Origin: Angiostrongylus vasorum
Taxonomy: Eukaryota; Nematoda; Chromadorea; Rhabditida; Metastrongylidae
Length of the DNA stretch: 64,000 bases
Assembly: GCA_018806985.1 (NCBI GenBank)
Contig: JADANN010000433.1
Coordinates: 744,001 to 808,000, forward strand
Direction of reading: 5' to 3'
Of the stretch, positions 53,546 through 64,000 are shown piece after piece; position 1 is the first letter of the stretch; the number at the start of each line of letters is the position of its first letter. The notes below the pieces were generated by a model. It saw only the letters and a list, made by a program, of their open reading frames with translations, had not been told where the DNA came from and ran no database searches. Made by a program: the position numbers and the translations under genes.

Positions 53546-56500
53546 GTTTGTTTTTAAATATTTTTGTGCATTTTTTTTGTAAATTCACAAACTGAGTTCT
53601 TATTTTGAATGATACTGGAGGGTTCAAATCCTTCATCTCAACATTCCCAACTACTCTGCTCTTATTTATCCCATACATTTTTTACGAGAAAAATTTTTCG
53701 TGCCATCATTATTAAATCCTGCAGTAGGGACTGTTAACGGTTATTGGGTAGTTCCATCGTTTGTCTCACCTAGGTTTTGTTTTAAACACTTTAAAAGTTG
53801 CCATAGTGGCGATGTCTTGGATAGAAATAGCTTTTTCATCTTGTTTTCTAGTTGTTTTAGAATAGCAATACATTTTCTCATGTTCTTACCTCGATTACTT
53901 TTCACAATGCTTCACAACAATGCTTGGATTTCTTGTCTCCGTCTTAATTTCTTCCACTGTTGTATTTACCATAGTTTGTCTTTAAAAAATCCTGTAATCC
54001 CTTCATCCTTTTTTTTTATTCTTTCTTGTATTTGTTGAATAAAATCCGTTCTTCGCTTGCAATATTTTGTCATTGATGGACAATTTGGTTTTTTTGTAGC
54101 CCTTGGGGCTTTTATTTCTTCCTTATTTTTTATATGGTATACATTTGTGTAATGTGCTGAACATGATCGGAATAAATTCAGCGTAATCGTGGAAATTCCA
54201 ATAGGATTGGTAGGAAATATATTAAGCGCTCATAAGCCATTAACGGGCTTTCAATCTGTTACATCACTGTATCTCTCCTGCTACATTAATTTGACACATT
54301 CAAACATTTCGCGTTGTTTCCACTCCAGTCGATAGTCAAGAAACAGTTTGTGGAATGTCGTCATTATAAGATGTTATTACGGTTTTTCGTTAGCAGAAAA
54401 TAATTTACGCGAATGGTTTTCATTAAACTACATGTGGTGGGTTTTTTTCATCCTCCTTGATTTACATTTTTCAAGTGTCTTCTGTATCTAGCTTCTTTTC
54501 CTTCAATTTTTCTAATTTCTCAGCCTAAATTTATATACTCATCAACATAGTAAAAGTAAAATTATGCAAGTAAAAAGTGAAAAAAGAGGGTGGTTTCTTA
54601 AAATTGCCTCATTGAAGCTCCAGACTTTGACAAATGTTTACTTGTCACTATGCCTCGTTTGCCTCGTGGACTCTGAACATCTTACCCTTAATAAGAGTCT
54701 GAGATTACGACAACAATGTCGAGGATTATGGCCGTACACTATATGACACTTCATAGACATTGTTGGAGTAGTGGGATTATATGTTTGGAGTAGACATTAC
54801 GCTAATCAAATTTGGTAGTAGTTATCTGCATCTAAGCACTCGTGGACCCATGAATGCTCTAATAACACATAATTCATTGCATGTATTTATATCAACGCAT
54901 GCATTTTGCTTGTTATCGATCGCATCACTGCATTAGATTGTGATAGACAACCTGTTGACGTTATAGTAGTCTGTGGATCAGGAGAAAATTCGAGAGATGT
55001 CAGCTTGCTCTTGATTTTTGTTCTGAAACTCTGGAAAAGGTTTCACACAGGTATTTTCGCAATGGAGTTCATCGATGCCTGTTCGAGGTATACTAGGTGA
55101 TTAAGAAAGTTACTTACAATGTAAATCAATCCCCTATTTTTTCCAAAATTTCCTATTTTCACTATTTAGAACTCTTGTTTTTTGTTAGTTGAACACAACG
55201 GCTTTCACTGAGTTGATGAATTTCTTGTTTTCTTCGTAGACCAAGGTCTCCACCATTCATTTCAAAGCGCAGTTGGTAAACAATGTATACGCCGTTTTGT
55301 TCAATGAATTTCTAATTATATTCCCAATAACTGCATGATCCTTCATTCATAGACCAGAACTGATCCAAATATTTTTCTGACGCTTTCCAAAACAGTGATA
55401 TTCAATAGATTTACCTGAACTGTTCTGCATATATCGGAGTAAGTAGTAATTAGAGTTTGTAGAATCTCATTAATATAGTAACTGTAGTCGAAATATCCTT
55501 GCCAGCTTCTAGAGACGTGGGACAAATTGCAGAAGATATGAATGATCTATCGTCGTGGTTAAACGGAAACCTCTCATCGACCTCACACACCGCCATTTGC
55601 TTTCTTGTTTTCGTAATCACTTCGAAACAGCTGACTGATTTTAGTATCTCGTCGAATCGTTCGTTGTTCTTAACACTAAATCACAGCGAAGATTTCTGTG
55701 CCATCAGTCTTCGACGGCTGTCCAGAACCGATGCCTATCGTCGAAAATCAAAACTTTTCACGTAATCTGCCACGTTGTCAATCGTGGTCTTTCCAAGCGA
55801 TGAAAATCTCTCTGTCAGTTTTCGATCTGGTTTCTTGCCTTTTTCGCTTATCAATAAGATGAGCATGGTATCTAAAAACTTGTTTTTTTGAAAATTTGCT
55901 CATTGAAATAACAAGTGTCACTTGGCGTTTAGACCTTCTACGCATGGAGTCGGTAAAAATTTCCAACGAATTAGTGACACAGTGCTGTCAAGCGCTAAAA
56001 AGCAACGCGAATTTTATCATCTATCAAATATTGCTGGCATTTATTGGACAGAGTGATTGATACTTGTAAGCTGCTGGGTTAGGATACAGTAAGCCAATGC
56101 GACTTTTTTGCCCCATGAAAAGGTATTGTTCTAATTATCCACAAACTCTTGGTAAGAGTTTTTTGGAAACGTCCACTGGTACATGGCACGCATCATTTTA
56201 CCCGGTCAAAATGTATTTCATTGTTTTCCCTTCCACGAGTAAGGCTAGAAAAATAATTTTTTTGTTGTGCTTGAGGTTGTCTAGCCAGACAATGCCGGTG
56301 CGAACTATTGAATAACTTTGGAGTTGAGCATTGGGTTACAGAAAGAACAATGTTAAGGCTTAAAAGTCTTTATAGAGGAAATTCTTTCGTCCAACTCTTA
56401 ATTAAAGGAGACGGGAAAACTAACAAACGACGAAGGTAGAGGTTCATGATTGTAAAGAAATCGATTATTCTGTTATTTTCCGTGAATCGCTGTAAAAGAA

Positions 56501-56550
56501 ACCATTTAATGCTTTCCAGAATCTGAAATATATTGCTTACTTATGATTAA
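53546..56550. other. Start of GPCR intron 1 or downstream region, no gene seen
   Basis: I searched for TM3-TM7-like exons and found none that join in phase. Open frames up to 112 codons (53700-54038) carry no recognisable domain. Confidence 0.5.
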
Positions 56551-56848
56551 CGCATCCTTCTAGAGTGATGGTTGTTACTTTGTACACCATCATACTCCGG
56601 ACCACACCAAAAGGTGAGTAAAGTCACGTACTTGGGTGCTGTTGCTGCGACACCGTCCCTCTTTGGATGAGGAATAGTGTCATCTCGTCTACGGTTTTCT
56701 GACGGAGCGGAGGTATGCGTCCTAATCTGCTTGCTGCGGATGGCGTGCGGAGCTTGTCGGGCAGATTCAGGCTCGGCTTGGGTCATTTGGGTACCACACT
56801 GTTTATGAATAATGTATCCTTTTGAATTGATGCTTGTTACTTTGCATA
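56551..56848. repeat. GC-rich insert flanked by direct repeats
   Basis: CATCCTTCTAGAGTGATGGT-type sequence at 56551-56583 recurs as TATCCTTTTGAATTGATGCT at 56816-56848. Both end TTGTTACTTTG. Between them are about 230 GC-rich bases with a 79-codon minus-strand frame of unknown identity. Confidence 0.5.
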
Positions 56849-56867
56849 TTCCTTACTTAGTCGCTTT

Positions 56868-57150
56868 ATGGGCTCATATAGCGCAGTAGTTAAAAGTGTT
56901 CTGCAATGGGCGCTGCTTCAGTCACTGGTTCGATCGTATAAGGCTGACGAAGCCTCCCATCTCCACGGGGTCGGCGAGGTACCAGACTTGTCTGGGAGGA
57001 TAGCAGCACAGACCTGATACATCGCTAGGCGACCGCGAATCAATGTATGATCCAGATACGCATTCAGTCCTCTCTAATGATTTTGATGAAGTGGAATGCA
57101 TGATGCATCACTCCTTGAGCTACGACGAACACTTTATCCTTTATCCTTCT
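56868..57150 (+). mobile_element. SINE-A copy
   Basis: A box (CTCATATAGCGCAGTAGTTA), B box (CTGGTTCGATC), central domain (CCACGGGGTCGGCGAGGTAC, CAGACTTGTCTGGGAGG), body, and a tail (CTTTATCCTTTATCCTTCTG). Confidence 0.82.
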
Positions 57151-57537
57151 GATGGCTTTGTGAAAACTTTTCAATCAGTTGTCGTGCTTCAAGCATTTTG
57201 TTACGAATTTATGTCCTACAAACGGCTGTACTTACTTGGTGCATCGTTTTCTTTTCTATGCAGAGTACACGCTTGTGCTGTCGGACATATTTTCTTTTGT
57301 CCTCTCAACTTTCGCAATCTATAGAATAGAAAAAGGAAGGAAGCCCTTTTGAGTTTTTCCGTCTTTGATGCGATTAGATGGCCCACAAGAGGAGCAATTT
57401 TGAAAGAAAGAGAAAATCGTCAGCTAAATTGAGGTTTTTTGCTTATAAATTTCTGAACACAAAATGAAATGTCTATTATAGGACAGTTTGAATCTTGTGA
57501 TTTACGGAGCTTAGATTTTTCAGGTGTAAGTTGTCAT

Positions 57538-57822
57538 GAATGACGCTGTTAGCACAATGATTAGAGGTGTACTGTAGCACACACACGGTTCTTGGTTCGA
57601 TCTCGCGCAGTAGTTTAGTCAAGGTCCCAGTCGCAAGTTGGAGCCAGAGTTTGCTAGGGTAAAAACACTGACTTAGAGCATCGATGTGGGCCGACCAGTC
57701 AATGTTAAGGCCATATATGGATCCAACCATCTTTACGATGCTACGAATGGTGTCGGATGCATGGCGTCTCTCTAGAGGACTCATAGAAGCTGAACGCTAT
57801 GCAGTTTAACTTCTATCCTTCA
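57538..57822 (+). mobile_element. SINE-A copy, diverged
   Basis: A box (GCTGTTAGCACAATGATTAG), B box (CTTGGTTCGATCTCGCGCAG), diverged centre (AGTTGGAGCCAGAGTTTGCT), body (AGTCAATGTTAAGGCCATAT, TTTACGATGC) and tail (TTCTATCCTTC). Confidence 0.65.
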
Positions 57823-58531
57823 CCTGAAACAGAAGTGCTGCTTTTTCCGATTTTTTTAAAATTAGGGCTCGACAAAGTCAAGCTTGTCGAATTTGATCCA
57901 CTTGAGTAGTCCAATCTCTTTGAAAGAATTTTCCTTTAGGTATAAACGCGCTTCTTCAATTGGACTAAATGGCACACCCTGTTTAGTTAGACTACCATAC
58001 TTGCTTGAGTGGAATCCAATTGCTCGATTTCATTCCCATCTGCGGAGATTTGGACATTCTTGATGGTTCTTGAGTGCTACATCGTTTTAAGCGAATTTAC
58101 TTACTTGGATACTTGGACGGTTCATCTTTACGAGCTCTGCGGACCCCAGCACATATGCCATTCGTTCCCTTTTTCTCGCAATCGTAGTCCGTGGTGGTGG
58201 TCTTGTTCCAGCATGGTATTGCTTGCGAGTCTCGTACCGTGTTCTGTAAAACAACTGCAGCTGCGGGTACAGCTGATTAACTTTGTTTACGAACACGTCA
58301 GCCCAACGTGTGGGTGGTCGTCCTGGGGACGTTTGTCATTCTCTTGGAGTCCACTCTACTGTTCTTTTCGTCCATCTGTCGTCCGTTCTTCTCATTATGT
58401 GACCGGCCCATCTATGTTTCACTATCGATGTATATTCTCCTGGATCTCGAAGATGTGACAGATTTCGAAAGTCAGAGCTTCGCATTCCGGCTAGATATTA
58501 AGAGTGCCGGTTATATTTCAGAAGACATCGC

Positions 58532-59240
58532 TCAAGCGCTCTGTGAGTAGTGCGGAAGCATTCTTGATAAAGTATCAACCCATTTCTCTGCATCATAACA
58601 GAGCGCTGGGAGGACCGTAGAATCGAAGAGATGAGCGCGGATTTTCGGGTCCTTCAGTTGGTCGGTGGCTTCTTTCTGAGGCCCGAATGAGGCCCAAGCT
58701 GCTCTCCTTCTTCTATCTATTTTCTCCTTGATGTTATTTTCCATGTTCATTGATCGCCCAAGGTATACTTACAAGGTGGTCTCTGCAATGAGAGAGTCAT
58801 CCAATTTTTTTTCGCCTTCGCACCATGAGTTTTTCATGAACTGGGTCTTCTTTCCATTTATGCGAAGTCCGATCTTCGTTGAGCTCGTTGACCATCATCT
58901 CTGCCTCGCTAGTACTTCTTGAGAAGACAGTGTCGTCGGCAAAACGAAGGTTTGATAGGAATTTTCCATCAATACGTATGCCTTTCTCATCCCAGTCGAG
59001 TGAATTCATTATCCACTGCAGTGCGGCACTGAACAGCTTTGGCGATATTGTGTCGCCCTGTCGAACCCTTTTTCCTCTGGGTATGTAAGAGGTCGACGGA
59101 AAAGCTGAATTTTCGTAGTGCAGTTCCGATAACGCTCGCACAGAGTTCTAATGTAGGGACGGGTCCACTCCTTGGTCGACGAGCGCTGATAGGATTGTAT
59201 TCGTTTCGACACTGTCAAACGCTTTTTCATAGTCGACAAA
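58532..59240 (-). pseudogene. RTE reverse transcriptase palm and thumb, frameshifted
   Basis: The 58797-59141 frame reads GKRVRQGDTISPKLFSAALQ, then SLDWDEKGIRIDGKFLSNLR and FADDTVFSRSTSEAE, including the FADD catalytic pair. The frame at 58532-58750 continues with RAAWASFGPQKEATDQL and RAHLFDSTVLPALCY. The finger motifs upstream are more decayed (59240-59800). Confidence 0.85.
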
Positions 59241-59986
59241 GGTTAGGACTAGAGGCAGGTGGTATTCCCGACAAACTTCGATGATCCTGGACACGGTTTG
59301 GATGTGTTCGACTGGTTGCGCCTCATCCAGTGTCCTTTATATGCGCAAGAGGATAATCTTCGTGATGAGCTTGTAGAGAACACTCAACAGGCATATATGA
59401 CGATAGTTACGAAGATCCCTTCGGTCTCCTTTCTTGGGCAGGGTGACCGTATGCGGCGTCCTCCACTGGTTTGGGATTTTTTTTCCTTTTGAAGGTAGGC
59501 CGTCATATGATTTTCGAGAAGTACATGTAAATTGTAGCCTCCAGCTCTAAGGAAATCGGCGGTGACATTGTCTGGTCCTGGAGCTGTGTCTTTTTTTCAT
59601 GCTTTCTATCGCAACTCGAACCTCCGACGGAAGAATTCCAGGTGGTTTTTCTCCAGCGGGGATATTACGGTCCGGGACAGGGGATTGTGGAACGGAAAAG
59701 GTTGGTGTAGAACGTTTCCGCTATTAATTCCATATCATGGCGGGAACTGTTGACGATCCCATCTTCGTTCATCAGGGCTGACAGCGGAACATTATAATCA
59801 CACAAGTCCCGACGGCATTTTTTTCAGACTGCTTCTTTTTTCTCTGTTGCTTCCAGTAGTTTCTTTTGCTTGTACCGTTGTAGATCTTCCTGCAAAGCTA
59901 TTATGCAGCTGGCATTTATTACTAGCCATGTCAAGCGTGTTGCAATAGGATCAAGCTTCAGTTTCCTACTCTTTTCGAACAACTCC

Positions 59987-61150
59987 TTAATAGTGATGGA
60001 GATGCGATCCGATCTTCTTGCTTGAGGAACTGAGGGCGAATTCGGCCCAGCTTTTCAGTCCTTCGACAAGCAGCTCGTAGTCTTCGGTCAGGTCTTCTTT
60101 AATCTGCCAGTCACGTTTGGATAGGGCTTCGTTCAGAACGTTCTCATCGTATACAGCTAGACTTCTTCTTCGTGGTCGATGAAGAGAATTCTTTTCTAGC
60201 TTGTGGCTTAATCGAATCTTCGCGCGATGAAGGCGGTGATTGGAACCAGTACGGAATGACGGGACTACCGATGTGTCAAGTAGGCACCATCTTCTATTTG
60301 TCAGAATATGGTCGATTTTCGCATGAGTCATGTCGTTGGGAGACTTCCATGTCCAGCGGCGGCTTTCTTTCTTCTGGAAAAACGAGGTTCCATGGAAGAG
60401 ACATGCTGCTGACAGGAGTTCTGCGAGACGGTTTCCCATCCTCATTTCTTTCTCCTAGTCCAAAATTTTCGATCCTGTATTCGCTTTCGTTGGCCTTTCC
60501 TATTCTGGCGTTGAAGTCTCCGAAAACAAATTTATGGTATGCTTTGTCATTGCGGATAACTTCCTCCAACTGATATTAGAATGCATTTAATTCGTACTCA
60601 TCATCTGCATCGGTCGGTGAGTAGCAGTTGATGATAGTGATCTTCTTATGATGGGACAGTTGAAGACGGAGGACGGCTATACGCGTGGAAAGGATCTCGT
60701 ATGAGTCGACGAGATGGACAATGGACGGGTGGACGACAAAGCCTACGCTGCTGACATTTCGTGACGGGACCTTTTCTCCACGGATCACAATGGTCCTGTT
60801 GTTTAGTTGGCGTATGTCGGTCTTCTTGATTTTTTGTTTCTTGTAATGCGATCACGTGAAATTTAATGCGATCTGCGGCTACAAGAAGGGCGTGAAAGAT
60901 CGGCGTCTGTGGAGAGTGTTCTGGCATTATACATGCATAGTAAGAAACAATCTTTATGGCGTGTCGTGCGTGCGTGCGTCAGATCCGGTTCCAATGACGT
61001 CCTGCCTAACCCGAGATTTTCTGGCCTCTCACCAGTCGTCTCACCGCCTGACGTCATAGACGGGAGCACCCAGTGTGCGGGGTACTGAGGCTGGCCTATT
61101 TGCTGGTCGTGCAACTTGGTCCTCCCTGGAGTCCTGACGTAACCTTGCAA
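59987..61150 (-). pseudogene. RTE endonuclease domain, frameshifted
   Basis: The domain is readable in overlapping frames (about 60863-61150, 60576-60927, 60294-60569, 59987-60445). The catalytic Glu block (LQETK) and the GDFNA block are intact. In the SDHR-type block the aspartate is replaced by asparagine (SNHR). Frames change around 60900, 60580 and 60440. Confidence 0.85.
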
Positions 61151-61654
61151 GGGCGTATCCAGGTCTTCACCACGATTTGGTTCAGAGGGTAGGTGTGTTT
61201 TCGGCGACGAATCCTTCGTTCGGTCTTCCTACTAGTTAATTCGTAGAGATGTTGAAACCGAAATCAGAAACGAAAGTAGGAATGAAAAAGTAACCGACCG
61301 CTCAAGGAAGATGTAGAAGCCGAATCCTTTCAACGAATTTTCTACGGAAAATGTGATTTCTAATGGTTCTGATTTGTAGATGTGTGCGTTCAATTAAAAA
61401 TAGATGTTTCACATTCGTTTTATTATTCCTAGATTCTTAGACTCGTAAGTGTTCATTCCGAATCCTAACATGTTTTTAACTAAAAAAGTGTGAATTGTCC
61501 TAAAATGAGAAGTGTACACGAGAAGAATAACTCGTCAGGGAGGACTCGGAAATGTTCCTTATTTTAGAGAATACCTATTAGCATTTTTCCCCTTTTATCA
61601 GTCTAAGTTCATTTTCCAGGTAATTCTAGTATTAGTTCGCAGACATGGAGGGAA

Positions 61655-61802
61655 TGAGGACTTCTTTTCCCTTTGGCACAGAGTCGAACCAAAAAGCCCA
61701 CTTATATTGCACTAAGTGCCAATAGCCACTGTGCTACGTGAGCCACAATGGTGCATCCCTAAGGCATTGATCAACGCTAAATGCTTTATTCTTTTTATCC
61801 TT
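61655..61802. mobile_element. SINE-A head and tail in opposite orientations
   Basis: 61655-61745 is a head on the minus strand (A-box-like CACGTAGCACAGTGGCTATT, B box TGGTTCGACTC). 61748-61802 is a plus-strand tail (GGTGCATCCCTAAGGCATTG, ATCAACGCTAAATGC, TTTATCC). The central part is missing. Confidence 0.6.
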
Positions 61803-62689
61803 ATTTACATTCATTTAATCCTTAATGTGCTTACATGTTCATGTCGTGGAAACAATAAGTTGGAAAATGTTCCATGTTTTACTGAAGCTGGCCTCATCTG
61901 TCTCAGAACCACTAAAAGTACAAAGATTTCTGTGAATGATAGAGAAAATGACAGAAATGAAGTCGGTCGAAAGTAAATGCGGCGATATTTTTAGAAACGC
62001 ATGAAATAGAGGCCTTTTTATGTCATAAATCTTTGATCATTATGCAAAAGTAGAAACAGTTCGGTTACATTAGGTTAGCCAAAGAGTTTATCACCGTAAC
62101 TCGGGTTATTATCATCTCCATGCTAATGTTTTTCTTTAGGATGTCGCCATTCTTCTAGCGTTCCTCTAGGAGTAAAAGGCATGTAAGAGAATTTTCTTAA
62201 TGGACCTCGACATTTTCTGTTAATGTCATATTTCTGTTCCTGTTTTTCTATTGCACCATTGTTAAGTTAGAAGTCATTTTTGTTTTACACGATGGGGCAC
62301 TAAAATGGCATATAAGAACTCTGTGTTGATTAGAATTTGAAGGACGAGACAGCCAGAATTGGTGCAAGCCACAAAAACTTCAATATAGCTTTCGCTTATT
62401 TCCCTCTCTCATAACCATCACGCATGTAGAAATTCTGTGCAGAATCCTCTAAATGAAAATAGAAGCCTATTATTTTTAGAAACAAGAAAAAAAGAGGTTG
62501 GTGCTAGTAGCGACGTGAGCGTATAATTGTTGGAAGCATGTGATATATTAGCTTAGATTAGTGTGGCTTCTTGGTGTAGATTTTATTTTGTTATACGATG
62601 TCTTCATCTGCACTCAAGCATGCGTACATAGCTTCCCTTATTGAGTCGTCCGAGTATCTGAAATTGAGGTTTTTTTTTAAACGAAACTT

Positions 62690-62945
62690 TTTGTTCAACG
62701 ACTATCATTTTGCTAAGGAGTTGGTTCGATTCCAGACTGCGGGAAAATCATTCTGTCTATCCCCCCCCAGGGATTGGCGATTTGGTATAGGACTTGTCTA
62801 GGAAAAAAAACGCTGACCGGATAGATTGGTGGGATCCTAGAAGTCTTTATATACGCTAAATACATATCTAATCACCTCTACGATATTGAATGGGCTCGAA
62901 TGCATGCCATATCCCTATGAGAATTGTACCATCCACGAATGCTTG
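62690..62945 (+). mobile_element. SINE-A copy, diverged
   Basis: B box (TTGGTTCGATTCC), central domain (AGGGATTGGCGATTTGGTAT, AGGACTTGTCTAGG), body (CTAATCACCTCTACGATATT, GGGCTCGAATGCATGCC) and a decayed tail. It contains a C9 run near 62761-62769. Confidence 0.7.
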
Positions 62946-64000
62946 ATATTTTTTTTCTTTTTTAAAGTTGTCATAAGTGGTGGGGTTTTTGTTGTACTGC
63001 TTTTGTTATGACGTTATTCACTTGGTTACTGATGGAGTAGAAGTTATCAAATTGTGACGTGTGTGATGTGACACTAACAGAACTTCCCGATGTTATGGAT
63101 AAGTCGCGAAGCAGAGTGGGAAGATTTTGAGAGTACTAATGTCGGTTTTAAGATCTTAACACTTCTTTTAACCGGAATTCCTCGAAATCTATGGCGGGAG
63201 GCTGGGAAGGAAATGCTGCTGCTCTGTTTTCTTTATTTGTGAAACTTCTATGTCATGTTGTTAACATATGTTATTAAATTCTTAAAAACTGTGTAGAGGA
63301 TCGGACTGTTTGTGGGTTGTTTGTTGTGTTTGATTTTTTAAAAATCCTGGCATCATGTTTCTACGTTTCGCAGTCTTCAGTGAGTAGAACTCGTAGATGA
63401 TTTCCATTAGAAAATTAGAAATTTATCTAATTATGTTTTTTGCACTTATGTTTAATTGTGTAGCCATTAACGCACTAATTTCATGATGAAAAAAAGCACC
63501 TGTATTCAGTCGTATAGAGCCCCCATTCATCTCAGTGTTAGGGATTCTAGTAATATCTGAACGACCTAAAAGTGTGAACAGAATCACATCTTTCCTCAGG
63601 GTTCTTCATCTAAGGTTCTACTCGGTAGATGTCTTGTTGGGTCCTTGCTGTCTATCTCTATACTGTCAAACCCTGTTGCGAATGGCTTATATTCAGTCAT
63701 TATCGTGAAGAATTATTACACTTCACCTCAGCTGATATATTAGACATCATAGCGTTTGTAACCTGTTGCCGTCGAAACGAGTCGAATCTGCGGACTCCCA
63801 TTCCCATTATTTGTACACTATTTGCTGTTTGTAGGTACACTCCCGCCTGGACAAAACTAAAAATAGAAAGCGTCATGTGAAAAGTGTAATACGCTTCGTG
63901 TTCATCGTCTGGCGAAATTTACTAGACACTTTAAGCGCTTGATTGGCGAATGTCTGCTTCACTTCGCTCGAATCACTTGATAGATAAATGAGCCTACGGA
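62946..64000. other. No gene or known repeat seen
   Basis: The 83-codon plus-strand frame at 63629-63880 shows no GPCR helix pattern or known domain. Nothing else is recognisable to the end of the window. Confidence 0.45.

Larger units (their letters stand above)
58090..61200 (-). mobile_element. RTE-type non-LTR retrotransposon (LINE), near full length, inactive
   Basis: The minus-strand order from 61200 down is: a 5' segment with GGTGAAGACCTGGATACGCC; an apurinic endonuclease domain ([54 protein letters not shown]); a long linker; and a reverse transcriptase (GKRVRQGDTISPKLFSAALQ, NLRFADD). The C-terminal part is RAHLFDSTVLPALCY, RWAGHIM and GRPPTRWADVF. The 3' end is ACCGTCCAAGTATCCAAGTA plus AGTAAAT. 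Single-ORF order without an RNase H domain and the short tail repeat fit the RTE clade. Several frameshifts break it into pieces. It lies antisense inside the presumed GPCR intron. Confidence 0.9.

Noticed and set aside
54099..54184. Hydrophobic frame after an AG (PLGLLFLPYFLYGIHLC) as a possible GPCR exon 2
   Set aside because: Its content does not match TM3, no charged landmarks are present, and it has no donor before its stop.
63629..63880. 83-codon frame near the right edge as a candidate GPCR exon
   Set aside because: No transmembrane pattern or conserved receptor residue, and no phase-matching splice sites.

Overview
This window comes from a eukaryotic nuclear genome, most likely a clade V parasitic nematode of the hookworm/strongylid type. 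The evidence is short GT-AG exons in an AT-rich background, a LEM-2/MAN1-type gene, and an RTE-type LINE whose conceptual protein resembles, from memory, the RTE endonuclease-reverse transcriptases abundant in Ancylostoma. Genus-level placement is inference.

Two protein genes can be supported, both on the + strand. The first is the inner nuclear membrane protein gene lem-2. It enters the window inside its LEM domain (base 2) and runs through twelve exons to a stop at 52887. Exons 1-5 (2-1761) carry the end of the LEM domain and the Ser/Thr/Arg-rich nucleoplasmic linker. Exons 6-9 (5468-6626) carry two membrane segments and the winged-helix MSC domain. Exons 10-12 carry the C-terminal RRM-like domain. 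The last exon (52814-52887) is separated from exon 11 by an intron of about 43.6 kb that fills two thirds of the window. The second gene starts only 179 bp after the lem-2 stop. It is the first coding exon (53067-53545) of a rhodopsin-family GPCR, FMRFamide-receptor-like in style, with a long poly-serine N-terminus. Its later exons were not found and probably lie beyond 64000.

The rest is intron sequence filled with mobile-element relics. (i) A tRNA-derived SINE, called SINE-A here, is present in about 19 copies on both strands. (ii) A second tRNA-headed SINE, SINE-B, shares a central domain with SINE-A but has an RTE-like 3' tail; one copy has a perfect 12-bp target-site duplication. (iii) One near-complete but frameshifted RTE LINE lies on the minus strand at 58090-61200, and two short non-autonomous elements (family D) carry its tail. 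(iv) Three decayed mariner transposases lie on the minus strand. (v) A Penelope-like element with inverted terminal repeats and GIY-YIG coding sequence is inserted with a 12-bp duplication into one of those mariners. (vi) Minimal hammerhead-ribozyme-like motifs occur in its terminal repeats and again in a repeat at 11690-12412. (vii) There are several (TA)n and (GATA)n microsatellites.

No tRNA, rRNA, CRISPR or bacterial-type feature was recognised. Long stretches (for example 27010-35330) hold nothing I can identify.
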